Source: Otis tarda (taxonomy: Eukaryota; Chordata; Aves; Otidiformes; Otididae). Taken from it: DNA of 64,000 nucleotides. The DNA lies in contig CM048552.1 in NCBI GenBank assembly GCA_026413225.1, positions 213,516,553 to 213,580,552 of the forward strand, written 5' to 3'. The first letter of the stretch is position 1. Each line of letters begins with the position of its first letter. The position numbers and the translations under genes were made by a program. This document shows, piece by piece, positions 10,084 through 20,640 of the stretch. The notes below the pieces were generated by a model, which saw nothing but the letters and a program-made list of their open reading frames with translations, did no database searches and was not told the origin of the DNA.

Positions 10084-12787
10084 TTCAGAGATGCTTTCTA
10101 CCATGCGTACTTGAATAACTGCTGGCTTGCCATTCCAGTGTCTGCCTTTACGCATTCTGGTACACTCCTTCCCCTTGCCCCTATATTTCACCTTCTCCAG
10201 TTCAAAAGAAAACCCATCCAAACCACCACAAAAGCAAGAAAGCAAAACAACACCCCAGCAACCAAAGAACAGTCGCATGCTTTTTGTGCTGAAGAGAAGA
10301 AAACTAGAAGAAAAGGGGCAGCACAAACCAGTAAAAAAGTGGAAAAATATAGGAGCTGCCCTGCAGAGGATTAGGATGAGTCAGTAGTGGAAGCTGTTGT
10401 GTTTTCACGTGGAAATAGCGAGTTGTGGGTTATTCTTGTTACATAAAGTCGTACTGTTATCACAGCTGTGGGACGGATAAAAGGAGCGGCGAGAAGGAGG
10501 ATCAGCTCCTCAGCGAATATGAATTATTAGAGTTTACCAAGTCTTGACTTTTCACATCCTATCGCGTCCCATTGACGCTAATAGAGCTTTTCCACCGAGT
10601 CAAGTGGGGTCTGGATTCAGCAGCTGAAAGGCACCAAGAAAGTGTTTGGTCAGACCTCCAGCATGGAGAAGGATGGGGAATCGACCCAAAATGGTTACAG
10701 CTTCAGTCCCCAGCGTCTTTGTGAGCACGAGTGCATCCTTTGGGATGGCATCCAGACTCGCTGGGTTTATAGATAGCGTGGTCCTTCTCAATCGTGGCTG
10801 TTAAAGCACATGCACACCCAAATGTGGCATCCCTGGCTCTGCAGGATTAGGAAGCTGCCAGTCTAACAGATCGGGATAATTCAAGGAGGCACGATGCCTT
10901 TGTATCCGTGTTTAAAAATAAATAATACTATTTATACTGGAGCAGCGGTGTTTGGGAGCCCTGGCTTGCTTTGTGCCAGGCAGCTCGTGTGCACATAGTA
11001 AGAGGGATTTTGTACCCATGACAGCCCACTGTTCCCAGGAGAAGAATGGGAGAGGAGATGAGCAATGGAACTGCACATAAACAAGTGGGCAATTGGGGAA
11101 GTCCTAAACGAACCCATCCATTTCTCTCCGACACCTGTCATCCCAAACATTTCAAAGACAACATGCCAACACGGACTCTCAGTGCCACCTCCACACCAGC
11201 ACATACGTCCAGCAGCTAAACTGGCGGTGGCTTGGTGAACCCCATGGGTTGTTGAATGGGGTTCTACCAAGCTGGTCTACCATGGTCACATAGCCCAGTC
11301 TACAGATTTGGAGATTCCTTGCAGTTTGGTTGCCCTATTTCTTACTGAATTTGGGATAACAACCCTCACTTCCAGGGAAAATGTTGTGTTAGGCAGGTGG
11401 GGTGGGATGTCCCTTGTAGGACACGGACTCCCAAGCCTCTGCGAGCTGAAGATGCAGCAGTACAATCCCAGCTAGGTCATGCCAGCACAGCCGCCCTCTG
11501 CCAGGCTCATCCTCTGGAGGCATCCAGAAGCCACCTTAGACTCATCTCACAGGGCTTGGTGGGGACCAGGAATGGAGATGGGATCAGAAGAGGGGATTTT
11601 ACATGCTATCTCTGCATGCAGCCCAGCATGGGACAAGTCTGCTGGTATTTTGCCTTCCTTTTTCATGCACCGGTGGGCTGCAGAGATGTGCCCAGGTAAG
11701 GCAGCTCAAAGAAGACCCCATTTCTGTTCCTCATTACCCCACCTTAGTGAACTCCCTGTAGTGGCCCTGCCAAGCCCTCGACTTTTTCTGTGCAATGACG
11801 AACGGCTTTCAAGTCCGCCTTGCATTTCACTGAGGAGAGAACGAGCTTCGTGAATATTTACCCTGCAAATCTCCTCTGCTAAAACAGCTTCGTGAATATT
11901 TGTTCTGTAGATTCCATGCAATTAAGTGAATAAGCGATACGTAGCGGCCTGCGTTTTCCAAGAGCAGGACCGTGTCCAAGCGATAGCGCAGCAATGCTGC
12001 AGGGAGGCAAAAGGAACAAACGCCTGCCTGTGTTTTTGTGCCATCCTGTAATTAACCCTTGGAATGGCTCTGGAATAAAATTCAAGTGACTCAGTGCTAA
12101 GTCAGGCCCTGAATCCGTACTACAACCTCAAAAGTGCTACACCTTGCGCAGCACCTATTGCATAAAGTTTTTGCGGCGGACGTACTCCATCATGGGAAGG
12201 AACCAAAGCCCTTAATCGGGTGTTTGTAGGTAAACAGAAAGCCTAACTGAACCATCAAGGTGGAATCAGGGACAAAATCCATCAGGATCAGAGAGAAATC
12301 TCTCAGGGAAAAAAAAAAATCACTCCTGTCAACAAAAACAATTCATCTCCAAAATTTTGCTGGCAGTTTTAGATAAGAAAAAAACAACCAAGCCTGGGTG
12401 TTCCTGGTAAAGGGTGAAGGGTTTTCATAGCATCACCCTGAAGACCGTTCTTTAATAAAACCAACTGGAAGGGAAGATAACTCAAGCTGGATGTCTTAAG
12501 AATGTCTTAAGGACGTCTTAAAGGATGCATAAGAAAATCAGAGACCAGGTTTTCAGAAACTGGGCAAGCAGATGAGCAACCCTGGGTGCCCGTAGCTGTG
12601 ACCCAGCTGAGCAGGTTTTTAGGAGAAACCAGCACCCAGAGTTGAGAGGAGAGCCATGTATCAGTGGGGACTAAATGGAGTGTGGGTGTTTGAAAATTAG
12701 ACTTCACCTGAGGCGTCTGGAGGAGCTTCAAATTTACATCTCCAAGTCAGGGAAGGCGTGAGCGAGGTGGACTTATGAAATGACTCC
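10084..12787. other. Intergenic DNA, no gene seen
   Basis: About 2.7 kb with no gene or known repeat. A 15-base direct repeat, GCTTCGTGAATATTT, occurs at 11844-11858 and 11887-11901, and three near-tandem 'gtcttaa' words occur at about 12492-12521. Confidence 0.5.
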
Positions 12788-12908
12788 TGTGCAACCTGAT
12801 CTAGTCAGGGATGTCCCTGCTTCTTGCAGGGGGGTTGGACTAGATGACCTTTGAAGGTCCCTTCCAACTCTAACCATTCTATGATTCTATGATTCTATGA
12901 TTCTATGA
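12788..12908 (+). mobile_element. CR1 LINE 3' tip with four octamer repeats
   Basis: A copy of about 120 bp that keeps the CR1 3' UTR ('cttgcaggggggttgg', 'gacctttgaaggtccctt') and four uninterrupted ATTCTATG units at the end. The well-kept tail suggests a younger insertion than the other copies. Orientation is +. Confidence 0.95.
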
Positions 12909-15900
12909 AATGCAAGGAAGCGTTTAGGTGAAAACATGAAAGCCTGTTGTTACCTATGGTTTATGATTGCATAAAGCAGTGTGGATCTGGGAGAGGTTTT
13001 CCGTGTCCAAATGGTTCCAGACTGAGTTTCAAAGCATGGTGCCTTGTCTGGTACCTTGCTAGCTCTTGTCGATTTAGGTCATAAGGTGATGATGCCATTA
13101 ATCCACTTGCTGTCCAAAATCTCCAAAAAGCAGCTTTTTCTTACAGTTGCAAATAGAAATACTGGGCTAAGACAGGGCACCGTGAGTTGGTTTGGGATCC
13201 CTCCCCAGCTTGGGAGTTGTATGTTCTCCACTCCAGGTCATGGATTGCAACCAACCAAGGTGACCCACGTCCCATCTCAATTTTGCTTTGTTTTGCCTTG
13301 TCTGAAAACGTGTCCCTCAGAAATGTCCAGCCCCTTCAATCACTGCTGGGTTTTCAGAGGCGCTCGGCTCCCACTCAGGCAACAGAAATCCTGATTTTGA
13401 AGGATGTTCACACAAAGAATATCGGAATCTCTGCCCAGGAGGTGTGGCAGCAGGGATGACTACCTTGAGCCCTGTGAGAAGTCCACCTTCTTTTCTGCAA
13501 GCCAATCTTGTCCGAAAAACCTCTCCAAAAGCCTTTTGGATAACCTGGCCCTAACGCTGCCTTGTGTGAGGTGGCCCCAAGACCCACTGAGCCAGAGCAA
13601 AACCTGGCGCAGCTCTCTCCCGGTCCCTGCTTCCCACCACGGCGTCAGAATGAGTGTTGGGATCAGGGACTAGACTAAAAATGGGCAGAAATCGGGAACG
13701 TCTAACAAATGTCTTGCTCACAGATGAGGTGTTTTTACTCTCAGCCAGCATTTGCAAAGCCGAGACCGTAACGGCAGACGGTCCCCTGAACATTTTACAT
13801 TATTCCTCTTATTCCAAAAAGGCGATTCAGGCATTTTTATCCTTTCCAGTTGGTCTCCATTTCTCTGCTCTTGCGAATCACTGTTATTAATTATGCGCCC
13901 ATTGCTAAGCCCCCTCTGCGAGGAGGACCCCAGCCCCGGCACCGCGGCGAAGGAGGGGTTACTGGACTTCGTCGTAGGGAAGAGAAAGTGCTACCCCACC
14001 CTGAAGGGATCATTCAGCTTTGGAGAGAGTTGCTGGCAGCTGGTTTTTATTAGGACGGAGGCCTTTAAAAGGCAGTGTTGGGGTAGGGCTGGGACCTTTG
14101 GCCCGGAGGAGAAGCGTGTTCTGCTCAGTCCCTGGGCTCGAAGGTCAGGCTCGCGTGGTCTCCGGCCAAATGGCACAAAAGTCGAGAAGCTCGGCATTGA
14201 TTTTCCACTGGCTGGTGATGGGAGCTGGGCTGGTGCAGCCAGAGAAGAGTTGGCCACCGATGGGGCTTGGACTGGGCGCGGGCTGGGTGCTCTTACAGCG
14301 TAGGTGGTGAGTGATGGTATTAAAGATGAGGTGAGGGAGACAAACACCACCGAAATTTAGGGAAAATGAGCTGTGGCTACAGCTCTGAATCCTGCCGCTC
14401 TGCAGGCAGGTAAGCAGGAGGTTAGTGCACAAAAACCTCTGTTATTGAAGGGCAGGGCAGAGGGGAGAAAAGAGGCAGAATAAAGCAGAGCTGAGAGGCT
14501 TCAGACCTTGGAAAATGCTATCATCTTCTGCAAGACGCCTGGTGGGGGAGAAATCTTAAGCGGCTGCAATCTTGCTGCTTCACAGCGATGGCCTCACGTG
14601 CCAGAGGGAGGACAAACAGTGGCCCCATCCCCTTTTAAAGCTGTCCATGCTCTAGGCACAAGAAAGCTTTCATATGGCCTCTGTAAGACCTGGCCTCCAT
14701 CAGTTTGGGCACTACAAGGAGAACCACAGAGCTTTCACCTCCCTCTGGCTGCACCTTCTTGGGACAAAAACCTCATTTCTGTTTTTTGCCTTCCAGCTGC
14801 CACGCATCACTGAGGTACAACCGGAGCTGCATCCCCTCCACGTGCGCTGTGGGGTGTGACAGATGCTCACGCATCGCTCCTCTGCACCTCGGTCCCTGCC
14901 AAGGTGTATTCTTGTTTTAACACCTTGGCTGGCTCCAGAGCAACATCATGTTAAAAAAATAAATAAATCCACGTATCAGAAGCTGTCTTCCTCTTCCCAG
15001 AGATGTGGCATTTCTCCCTGGATGCTGTGCAGACCAGGACGGGCTCTATCCAGTCTTGTACCAATGTGCTTACCCCTCAGGAGTATTGATGCTTGCTAGG
15101 AGGCACTCTGGAGAAAACACTCCTTAAGTACATGCCCTGCTCTTGATTTAATTGGAGGAACCTCTGTTAGTGAGTCCTTACTTTTGTATATACTCCTGCT
15201 CTTCAGCATTTTGTAAAAGATTTTAGCACCAAACTGTCCTTGTTTGTTTTCCCTGTCAGAAGAAAAAGCATGCCGGTGAGTATTCAAAATTCACATGATA
15301 ATAATTTGGCTTTTTTTTTTTAGTAAGTGGAAGAGCCTTAAAAAAAAAAAAAAATCCCTATCAACGCTTGAAATTGAAACTTAGGGACCCAGTGAAAAAC
15401 TTGTGTCTGCTTAAACTGATAACTAAACATGGTCAAGGACACAAACCTGGTCACTGACCTGTAATTATTATTAATACAAAAAAACACTCATCAAAGTTTG
15501 GGCAAGGCTTGGGGGATTTAAGAGACGTGTTTCCCAGCGCGGAGTGTGGATGTGGTCACCCTGCTTTGGGTCAGGGAGCTGGGTTTTACCAGCCAGTTGT
15601 GCGTTGGGCCAGCGAATGGCCGCTAGCCCGAAGTTATTTATATTTATAGCCGGAGCTCGTGTCTGAAGATGGCCAGAACACTTGTTTAAAATGGCATCCT
15701 GTTGCAGGGCGTGCTCTCACATGCCCTGGCACCTTCCAGCCACCGCTCCCAGTTAAAAAAAAAAATTAAAATAAAACGCCTCTGGAACATTTATAAATGG
15801 CTCCTTTGAGTGCCACAGGCAGAGCACACACTAACGCTGCGTGAATTGCCATCCTCCGCGGGTCTGATGGCTTTCGTAGCTCATCCGTAGCGCACAGCAT

Positions 15901-18587
15901 CCTGAAACTCTCTGATAAAACCGTAATACCACACCCCACAGTATACATAACTGTGTCATATTAATAAATATTTGCAGAGTGCCATGACTTGGCACAGCGC
16001 TTTAGAGATTTTTTTAATTTTTTTTTTTTTTTTTTTTTAAATAAAGGAGCGTGGCCCCCCGCGCCAGGAGAGTTTACGCTCAGATCCCGGCTCTGCACAT
16101 GTTTAATGTTATCCCGAGTCATCCGCGGAAGGCCTTCTCCTCTTGCAGGGGGCGACGGGAGGAGGAGAGAGGGCGAGGAGACAGATGCGTAAAAATGAAT
16201 GATAAATGATGCTCCTGGGTGGGCCCAGGGAATTAGTAACAGAATACGCGTTTTTGGCAATCTGTGTGGTTGGTTGAAATCCAGTTGAGCTCCTGAACAG
16301 TATCCCCTCTCTGAACGGATATGTTACGGTTTGGTTATACGCTGTGGTGTTACGGTTCGTGCAGCGTGAGCCTGGTGAGGTCTGCGACAGCATCAGGGCT
16401 TTCACAAGAGAGGGTTGTAGGGTTCACCCCTTCTTGTTTCCAAATTACGTTTGAGGCCAGGGATGGACGTCGCTGCAGCCCGGGTGACGAGAGCCTCACC
16501 TGTGCTGCCTGGGGTTGCTTTGGAGATGGATGAAAGACTGATGATTTCACTCCTGGTAAATCCTGCAAGGACTTGCTGGCAGGTTTGGGGGGAGTTTTGA
16601 GTTTCGGAGGTTACCACACCTGCTGCAACAAATAACAAAGCCTTGTCTTCCAGCCTGGCATCTTTCTGACATGGTAAAAAAATTCTTTATACCACCCCAA
16701 AGATACTTGTAATGATTAACAAGAAGATGATTTTCCAATCATTTCTTTGAATCGAATAACTAGGTCAATTAGGAAATGCAATCCAAAAACTACTCTCCCA
16801 CTTTCTTCACTTCTAATAATGGATGGATGTGTCCATACCCTACGTAGACTTTGCAGGCTGCAATGCCAAAGAGGGTTGTTCGCTCAGCAATGACTTTCTT
16901 CCCATAGGGCTTAAATTCTTCCGGAAAGTCCCAGCCTGGTTTTATTTATTGTGACACTGATGTGGCCAGTTCCCTTTTATGAAAATATGGAAAACGGTGA
17001 ATCACGTTGTGTTCTGCTGGTGAAAATGGCAATAGCTTTGACCCACAGAAGTGGTAGGAGAGCTAATGACTGCTAAACTTTTAAATTTAGGCTGCTGGGG
17101 CTGCGTCAGCGCTAAGGTTCCATGAAATAAAATCCCATATGCACACCAAGGCAGCTCTCCACTTCCCATGTGCCAAAAGAACACCCAGGCTTTGCCACCA
17201 GACCCACACCTGGTCACGAGGAGCGGGAGACAAAGACCTGCAACGTTTCAGGAGCGGGCGGCTCTGACTGAGCAAAGCACTTAGAGCACGACGTGCCACA
17301 TAGAGATTAAGAGGATTTAAATATGTGCCGAAATATTTTGGCGTATCAGAGCCTGGGGGCTTGTCTATGCATGAAGTTATCTCAGATTAAAGGTTTGGGG
17401 TGGTTTTAAAGTTCCTACCGCTCTTCCTAAATAACTCCCTATGTGCATGTGTTTAATCCAGAGCATATTTATCCTGTATCCTTTACGTATCCATCCCTGC
17501 CCGCTGTCCTTCTGCTTTCTTAGTCTTTATCCCACCTTTTGACTTCTGTTTCCGATGTCCTGAGGAACACCGTGGAGATTCTCATCAACACTGCAAAGGA
17601 GTAGATGCTTGTGCTCCCAGTGCCGTTACTTTTTTTTAAAAGATTCTCCAGCGCGTTGCCCTGTTCAAGAGACCTTAACAAACTGTTAGGGCACAAGACA
17701 ACCACGCAGACTGGGACCATCTGCATTCCGTATTCCTTCTCCACGCCATCTCCTTTGGCCATTCCACTCTCGTCGCCGATATTTAGACTGTGAAGGTCTG
17801 GTGGTAGAACTTGCACAGCTCCAAGCACAGCAGGTGCCCACTGCAAAATCACGAGTATTATAACTACCGCTTCATCCTACTTCTGCTCCTATTGATTGAT
17901 AACAGCTACGTTTTCCCAACAGCCCTTTAAAAATCAAGGTAATTTGGAAAAAAGCTATTCATACAGAAATCGGGACGTTTGCACAGCAAGCCGGACTGCA
18001 ATAGATATTCCAGGCAATTTCCCCCATGTAAATAAGTTCTCCTTGGAGAACCCTGGCAAAACCCCCTCCTCGTAGGTACACGTTACTGGGGGGCAGTGGG
18101 GTGGGAGGGGGGCCAGGGAAATGGGAGTCGCGAGCAGTTGGAGCGCTTCTGGGCAACTGTCACACAGAGAAAAATGGACATAGTGTGTAGAGCTGCTGGC
18201 AAAACTGGGTGTTAAACAAATAATACGGTGGCTTTGGGAATTTGGGATTGTGTATACAGGGTTCTTTGCCGTTCACGTAGGAAAGCCCATTAGCGAGCGA
18301 CCTGTGGATGTGAACGCAATCTTTCCGGCACAGGGACACATACATAAAAATATTATCCTACATAAATAGCTGTTCCGAAAATAGACCTTTAGGAAATTTA
18401 TTCTGAGCCTCTTGGTCCTGAAACTAAAGCATTTATTCTCTTTCCTTTCACCTGAAAGCCACGATCAAACTGAGTGAGTGAAATGACACAGGTAATTCTG
18501 CGACCAGCACCCGTTTGTTCCCAGTCCATAGCTGACACAGGCGTCTTAAATTCACACTTGGGAGGCTTCAGGTTGAGAAGCCAGTTG
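12909..18587. other. Intergenic DNA upstream of WNT11, no gene seen
   Basis: About 5.7 kb with no recognisable exon or interspersed repeat. It contains T/A homopolymer runs near 15310-15353 and 16018-16038, and a somewhat CpG-richer stretch near 13900-14300. Cis-regulatory sequence for WNT11 is plausible here, but I cannot demonstrate it from one sequence. Confidence 0.5.
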
Positions 18588-19168
18588 TGCTTTTCTTTCT
18601 TAAGGGCTTTTTTCCTAACTCTTCTTTTTCTTTTTCTCTTTTTTTTTCCCTTCTGACTTTTCTTTTTTCTTTTTCTCGTCTCCTTTTCCTTTTTCTTTTT
18701 TCCCTTTTCTCTTTTCTCCATTTTATTTTTCTTTTTCTTTTTTTCATTTTTCTTTTAATTTTTTCCTTTTCCTCTTTTTCTGTTCTCCTTTTCTTTTTTC
18801 TTTTCTTTTTCTTTTCTCCTTTTCTTTTCTCCTTTTCCTTTTTTCCCTTTCTCTTTTCTTCATTTTCTTTGTCTCTTTTTTGTTCATAACGTTTTTCCTT
18901 TTTCCTTTTTATTTTTCTTTTTCTAGCTACTTTTCTCCTTTTCCTTTTTCCTTTTCTTTTTGCCTTTTTCTTTTATCCTTTCCTTTTTCTCTTTCTCTTT
19001 TCTTAATTTTATTTTTCTCTTTATTTTTTTCTTTTTCTCCCTTTTCTTTTTCCTTTTCCTATTTTTTTCTTTTTCCTTTTCCTATTTTTTATTTTTCTCT
19101 TTATTTTCTCCTTTTTCTTTTTCCTTTTTCTTTTTTTTTCCTTTTTTTCCTTCCTTTTTCTTTTTCTA
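18588..19168. repeat. Long polypyrimidine (T/C) tract, about 580 bp
   Basis: Nearly every base on the + strand is T or C in irregular TTTTC/TTTTCC units, with only scattered A or G. It ends about 600 bp before the WNT11 TATA box. The Phe/Ser-rich open frames over it are artefacts of composition. Tracts of this kind can form triplex (H-DNA) structures; that property is inferred here. Confidence 0.95.
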
Positions 19169-19494
19169 GCAGGCCATCACCAAGCCTCCATCCCCGCTAC
19201 TGCCGTGAAAGCCAAAACCAGACCTCAAATCTGAACTTCCCACCGATTAAAGAACAGCCCGATGAAAGGGAGGTGGTGCATCCCGGCGGCCGGCAGCAGG
19301 ACCTGGCTGGGCAGGAGTGCCGGGCAGTGATTTCTGACCCTGCCAGGAGAAGGAAAATCCACCTGACAGCCCCCGGCATGAAAAGTATCTTTGTGCTTTA
19401 ATTGGGGAGCCGGTTGCGCGGCCCAGCAAGCGCTAATCACCCTCCGGAGAGGTAACGTTTGAAAGTTTCCGGTGAAAACACGCGCGGGCTAATT
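19169..19494. other. Upstream flank of the WNT11 promoter
   Basis: Unique-looking sequence between the pyrimidine tract and the CpG island. AT-rich homeodomain-like words ('gctaatcac', 'gctaatttt', 'gctaatcatt') recur at about 19431-19510. No exon seen. Confidence 0.4.
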
Positions 19495-19706
19495 TTCTTT
19501 GCTAATCATTAACCTCTCATTAGAATAACGCCCTTAACAGCCGCGGCGCCGGGTCCAGCCCGGGAGGGGGGATGTCCCGGGGAAGGAGGGGCTGAGAAAG
19601 GCGGGGGGGAGATGCTGACGGGGCCCGTGCGCGGATCCCCCCGCGCAGCCCCCGGCCCTGCCCGCGGGGGGATCCGCGGGGCGCGGAGCGCTTGCTGGCG
19701 GAGCCC

Positions 19707-19721
19707 CTTTGTTATGCTAAT
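19707..19721 (+). promoter_or_regulatory. SOX-OCT composite motif
   Basis: The sequence CTTTGTTATGCTAAT joins a SOX half-site (CTTTGTT) directly to a POU octamer variant (ATGCTAAT). The spacing and orientation are those of the SOX2/OCT4 composite element known from pluripotency enhancers. It lies about 44 bp upstream of the TATA box. Binding is inferred from the match alone. Confidence 0.55.
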
Positions 19722-19727
19722 CCGGGC

Positions 19728-19735
19728 TGACATCA
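19728..19735 (+). promoter_or_regulatory. CRE/ATF-like site
   Basis: TGACATCA differs by one base from the palindromic cAMP response element TGACGTCA. It lies between the SOX-OCT motif and the TATA box. A single short motif is weak evidence by itself. Confidence 0.35.
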
Positions 19736-19743
19736 CCCCGCGT

Positions 19744-19750
19744 ATCAAAG
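19744..19750 (-). promoter_or_regulatory. TCF/LEF-like site
   Basis: ATCAAAG is the reverse complement of CTTTGAT, the core bound by TCF/LEF factors, and it sits 14 bases before the TATA box. Feedback of canonical Wnt signalling on WNT11 would fit, but binding is inferred from the motif only. Confidence 0.4.
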
Positions 19751-19764
19751 CCGAGGGGGCCGCA

Positions 19765-19770
19765 TATAAG
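19765..19770 (+). promoter_or_regulatory. TATA box of WNT11
   Basis: TATAAG in the context 'cgcatataaggcgg', inside the CpG island. Standard spacing of about 30 bp puts the start of transcription near 19795, shortly before the splice donor at 19832. Confidence 0.65.
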
Positions 19771-19794
19771 GCGGCTCCGCGGGCCGCCCCGCGG

Positions 19795-19831
19795 CAGAGC
19801 AGCCCTGGCCCCCGCGCGGCTCCGGGCCGAG
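19795..19831 (+). other. WNT11: Inferred non-coding first exon of WNT11
   Basis: The 3' edge is a strong donor, CGAG|GTAAGC, with the intron starting at 19832. The 5' edge is estimated from the TATA box, not seen. The exon has no ATG. It would splice to the acceptor at 23045-23046 (ctcctttcag), giving a first intron of 3215 bases. RNA evidence would be needed to fix the start. Confidence 0.55.
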
Positions 19832-19924
19832 GTAAGCGAGGTCCCGGGACACGAGTGGGGATGGCGGGGGGAGGATCGAGGGGTGCAGGGGGTTGCTGTC
19901 TGGACCTGCGGAAGGGGGCCCCCC

Positions 19925-20640
19925 GAAACGCCGAAGGTGAGAGGGTGGGGGTGGCTGAGAGTTGGGGGCCGGGGAGTGCAGGGAGAGTTGGGGGGAGACC
20001 CAGAGGGATTCAGGGAGAGGGGAGACTGAGGGGATGCAGGGAGAGAAAAGGCTTGCAGGGTGCAAGGGAGAGGGGGAGACCCGAAGGAGGTGCAGGGGGA
20101 GAGGGGAGATGGGAGACCCGAGGGGGGATGCAGGGGAGAGGGGAAAGCTGGGGGGATGCAGGGAGAGGGGGACCGAGGGCATGCAGGGAGAGAAGAGGCT
20201 GCAAGGGAGAGGGGAGCCACCTGGGGGGGATGTAGGGGGAGAGGGGAGACCCGGGGGCTACAGGAGAGTGGGGAGACCCACAGGGTATGCAGGGAGACCC
20301 ACGGAAGATGCAAGGAGAGAGGAGGCTTTGGAGGGTGCAAGGCAGAGGGGAGACCCAGGGGGATGCAGGAGAGGGTAGACTTGGAAGCTGCAAGGGAGAG
20401 AGGAGACTGAAGGGCTGCAAAGGGAGAAGGAGACCCAGAGGGTGTGGGAGAGACTGGAGACCCAGGGGCTGCAAGGGAGAAGGGGGACCCAAGAACTGCA
20501 AGGGATACTGGACACCCAGGGACTGAAGTGAGAGGGAAAACCTGGGCGTTAAAAGGGAGGTGGAGATGGGTACAGGGACACCTAAGATCTGGGGGCTGCA
20601 GGGTAGTGGGGACACTCAGGGGATGCAATAGAGAAGGGAG
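19925..20640 (+). repeat. Degenerate G-rich minisatellite in intron 1
   Basis: About 700 bp built from imperfect units of roughly 30-40 bases containing 'gatgcagggagag' and 'ggggagaccc' words. On the + (transcribed) strand it is purine-rich, with many GGG/GGGG runs. It begins about 100 bp downstream of the promoter. It explains the 322-codon open frame on the minus strand (19717-20685) and the Gly/Arg-rich frames on the plus strand. G-quadruplex and R-loop formation are plausible from the G skew. Confidence 0.85.

Larger units (their letters stand above)
19495..19900 (+). promoter_or_regulatory. CpG-island promoter of WNT11
   Basis: Dense CpG over roughly 400 bp surrounds a TATA box and a consensus splice donor, and the first WNT11 coding exon lies 3.3 kb downstream on the same strand. 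The ordered motifs are a SOX-OCT composite, a CRE-like site, a TCF/LEF-like site and the TATA box, all within about 65 bp. The island, the TATA box and the donor are seen directly. Assignment to WNT11 is inferred from strand, position and a matching acceptor at 23045-23046. Confidence 0.8.

Noticed and set aside
13752-14303. 183-codon plus-strand open frame upstream of WNT11
   Set aside because: Composition-driven. Overlapping frames on both strands are equally open and nothing matches a known protein.
18587-19401. Phe/Ser-rich open frames of 100-173 codons
   Set aside because: They are by-products of the T/C tract, where stop codons are rare on the + strand.
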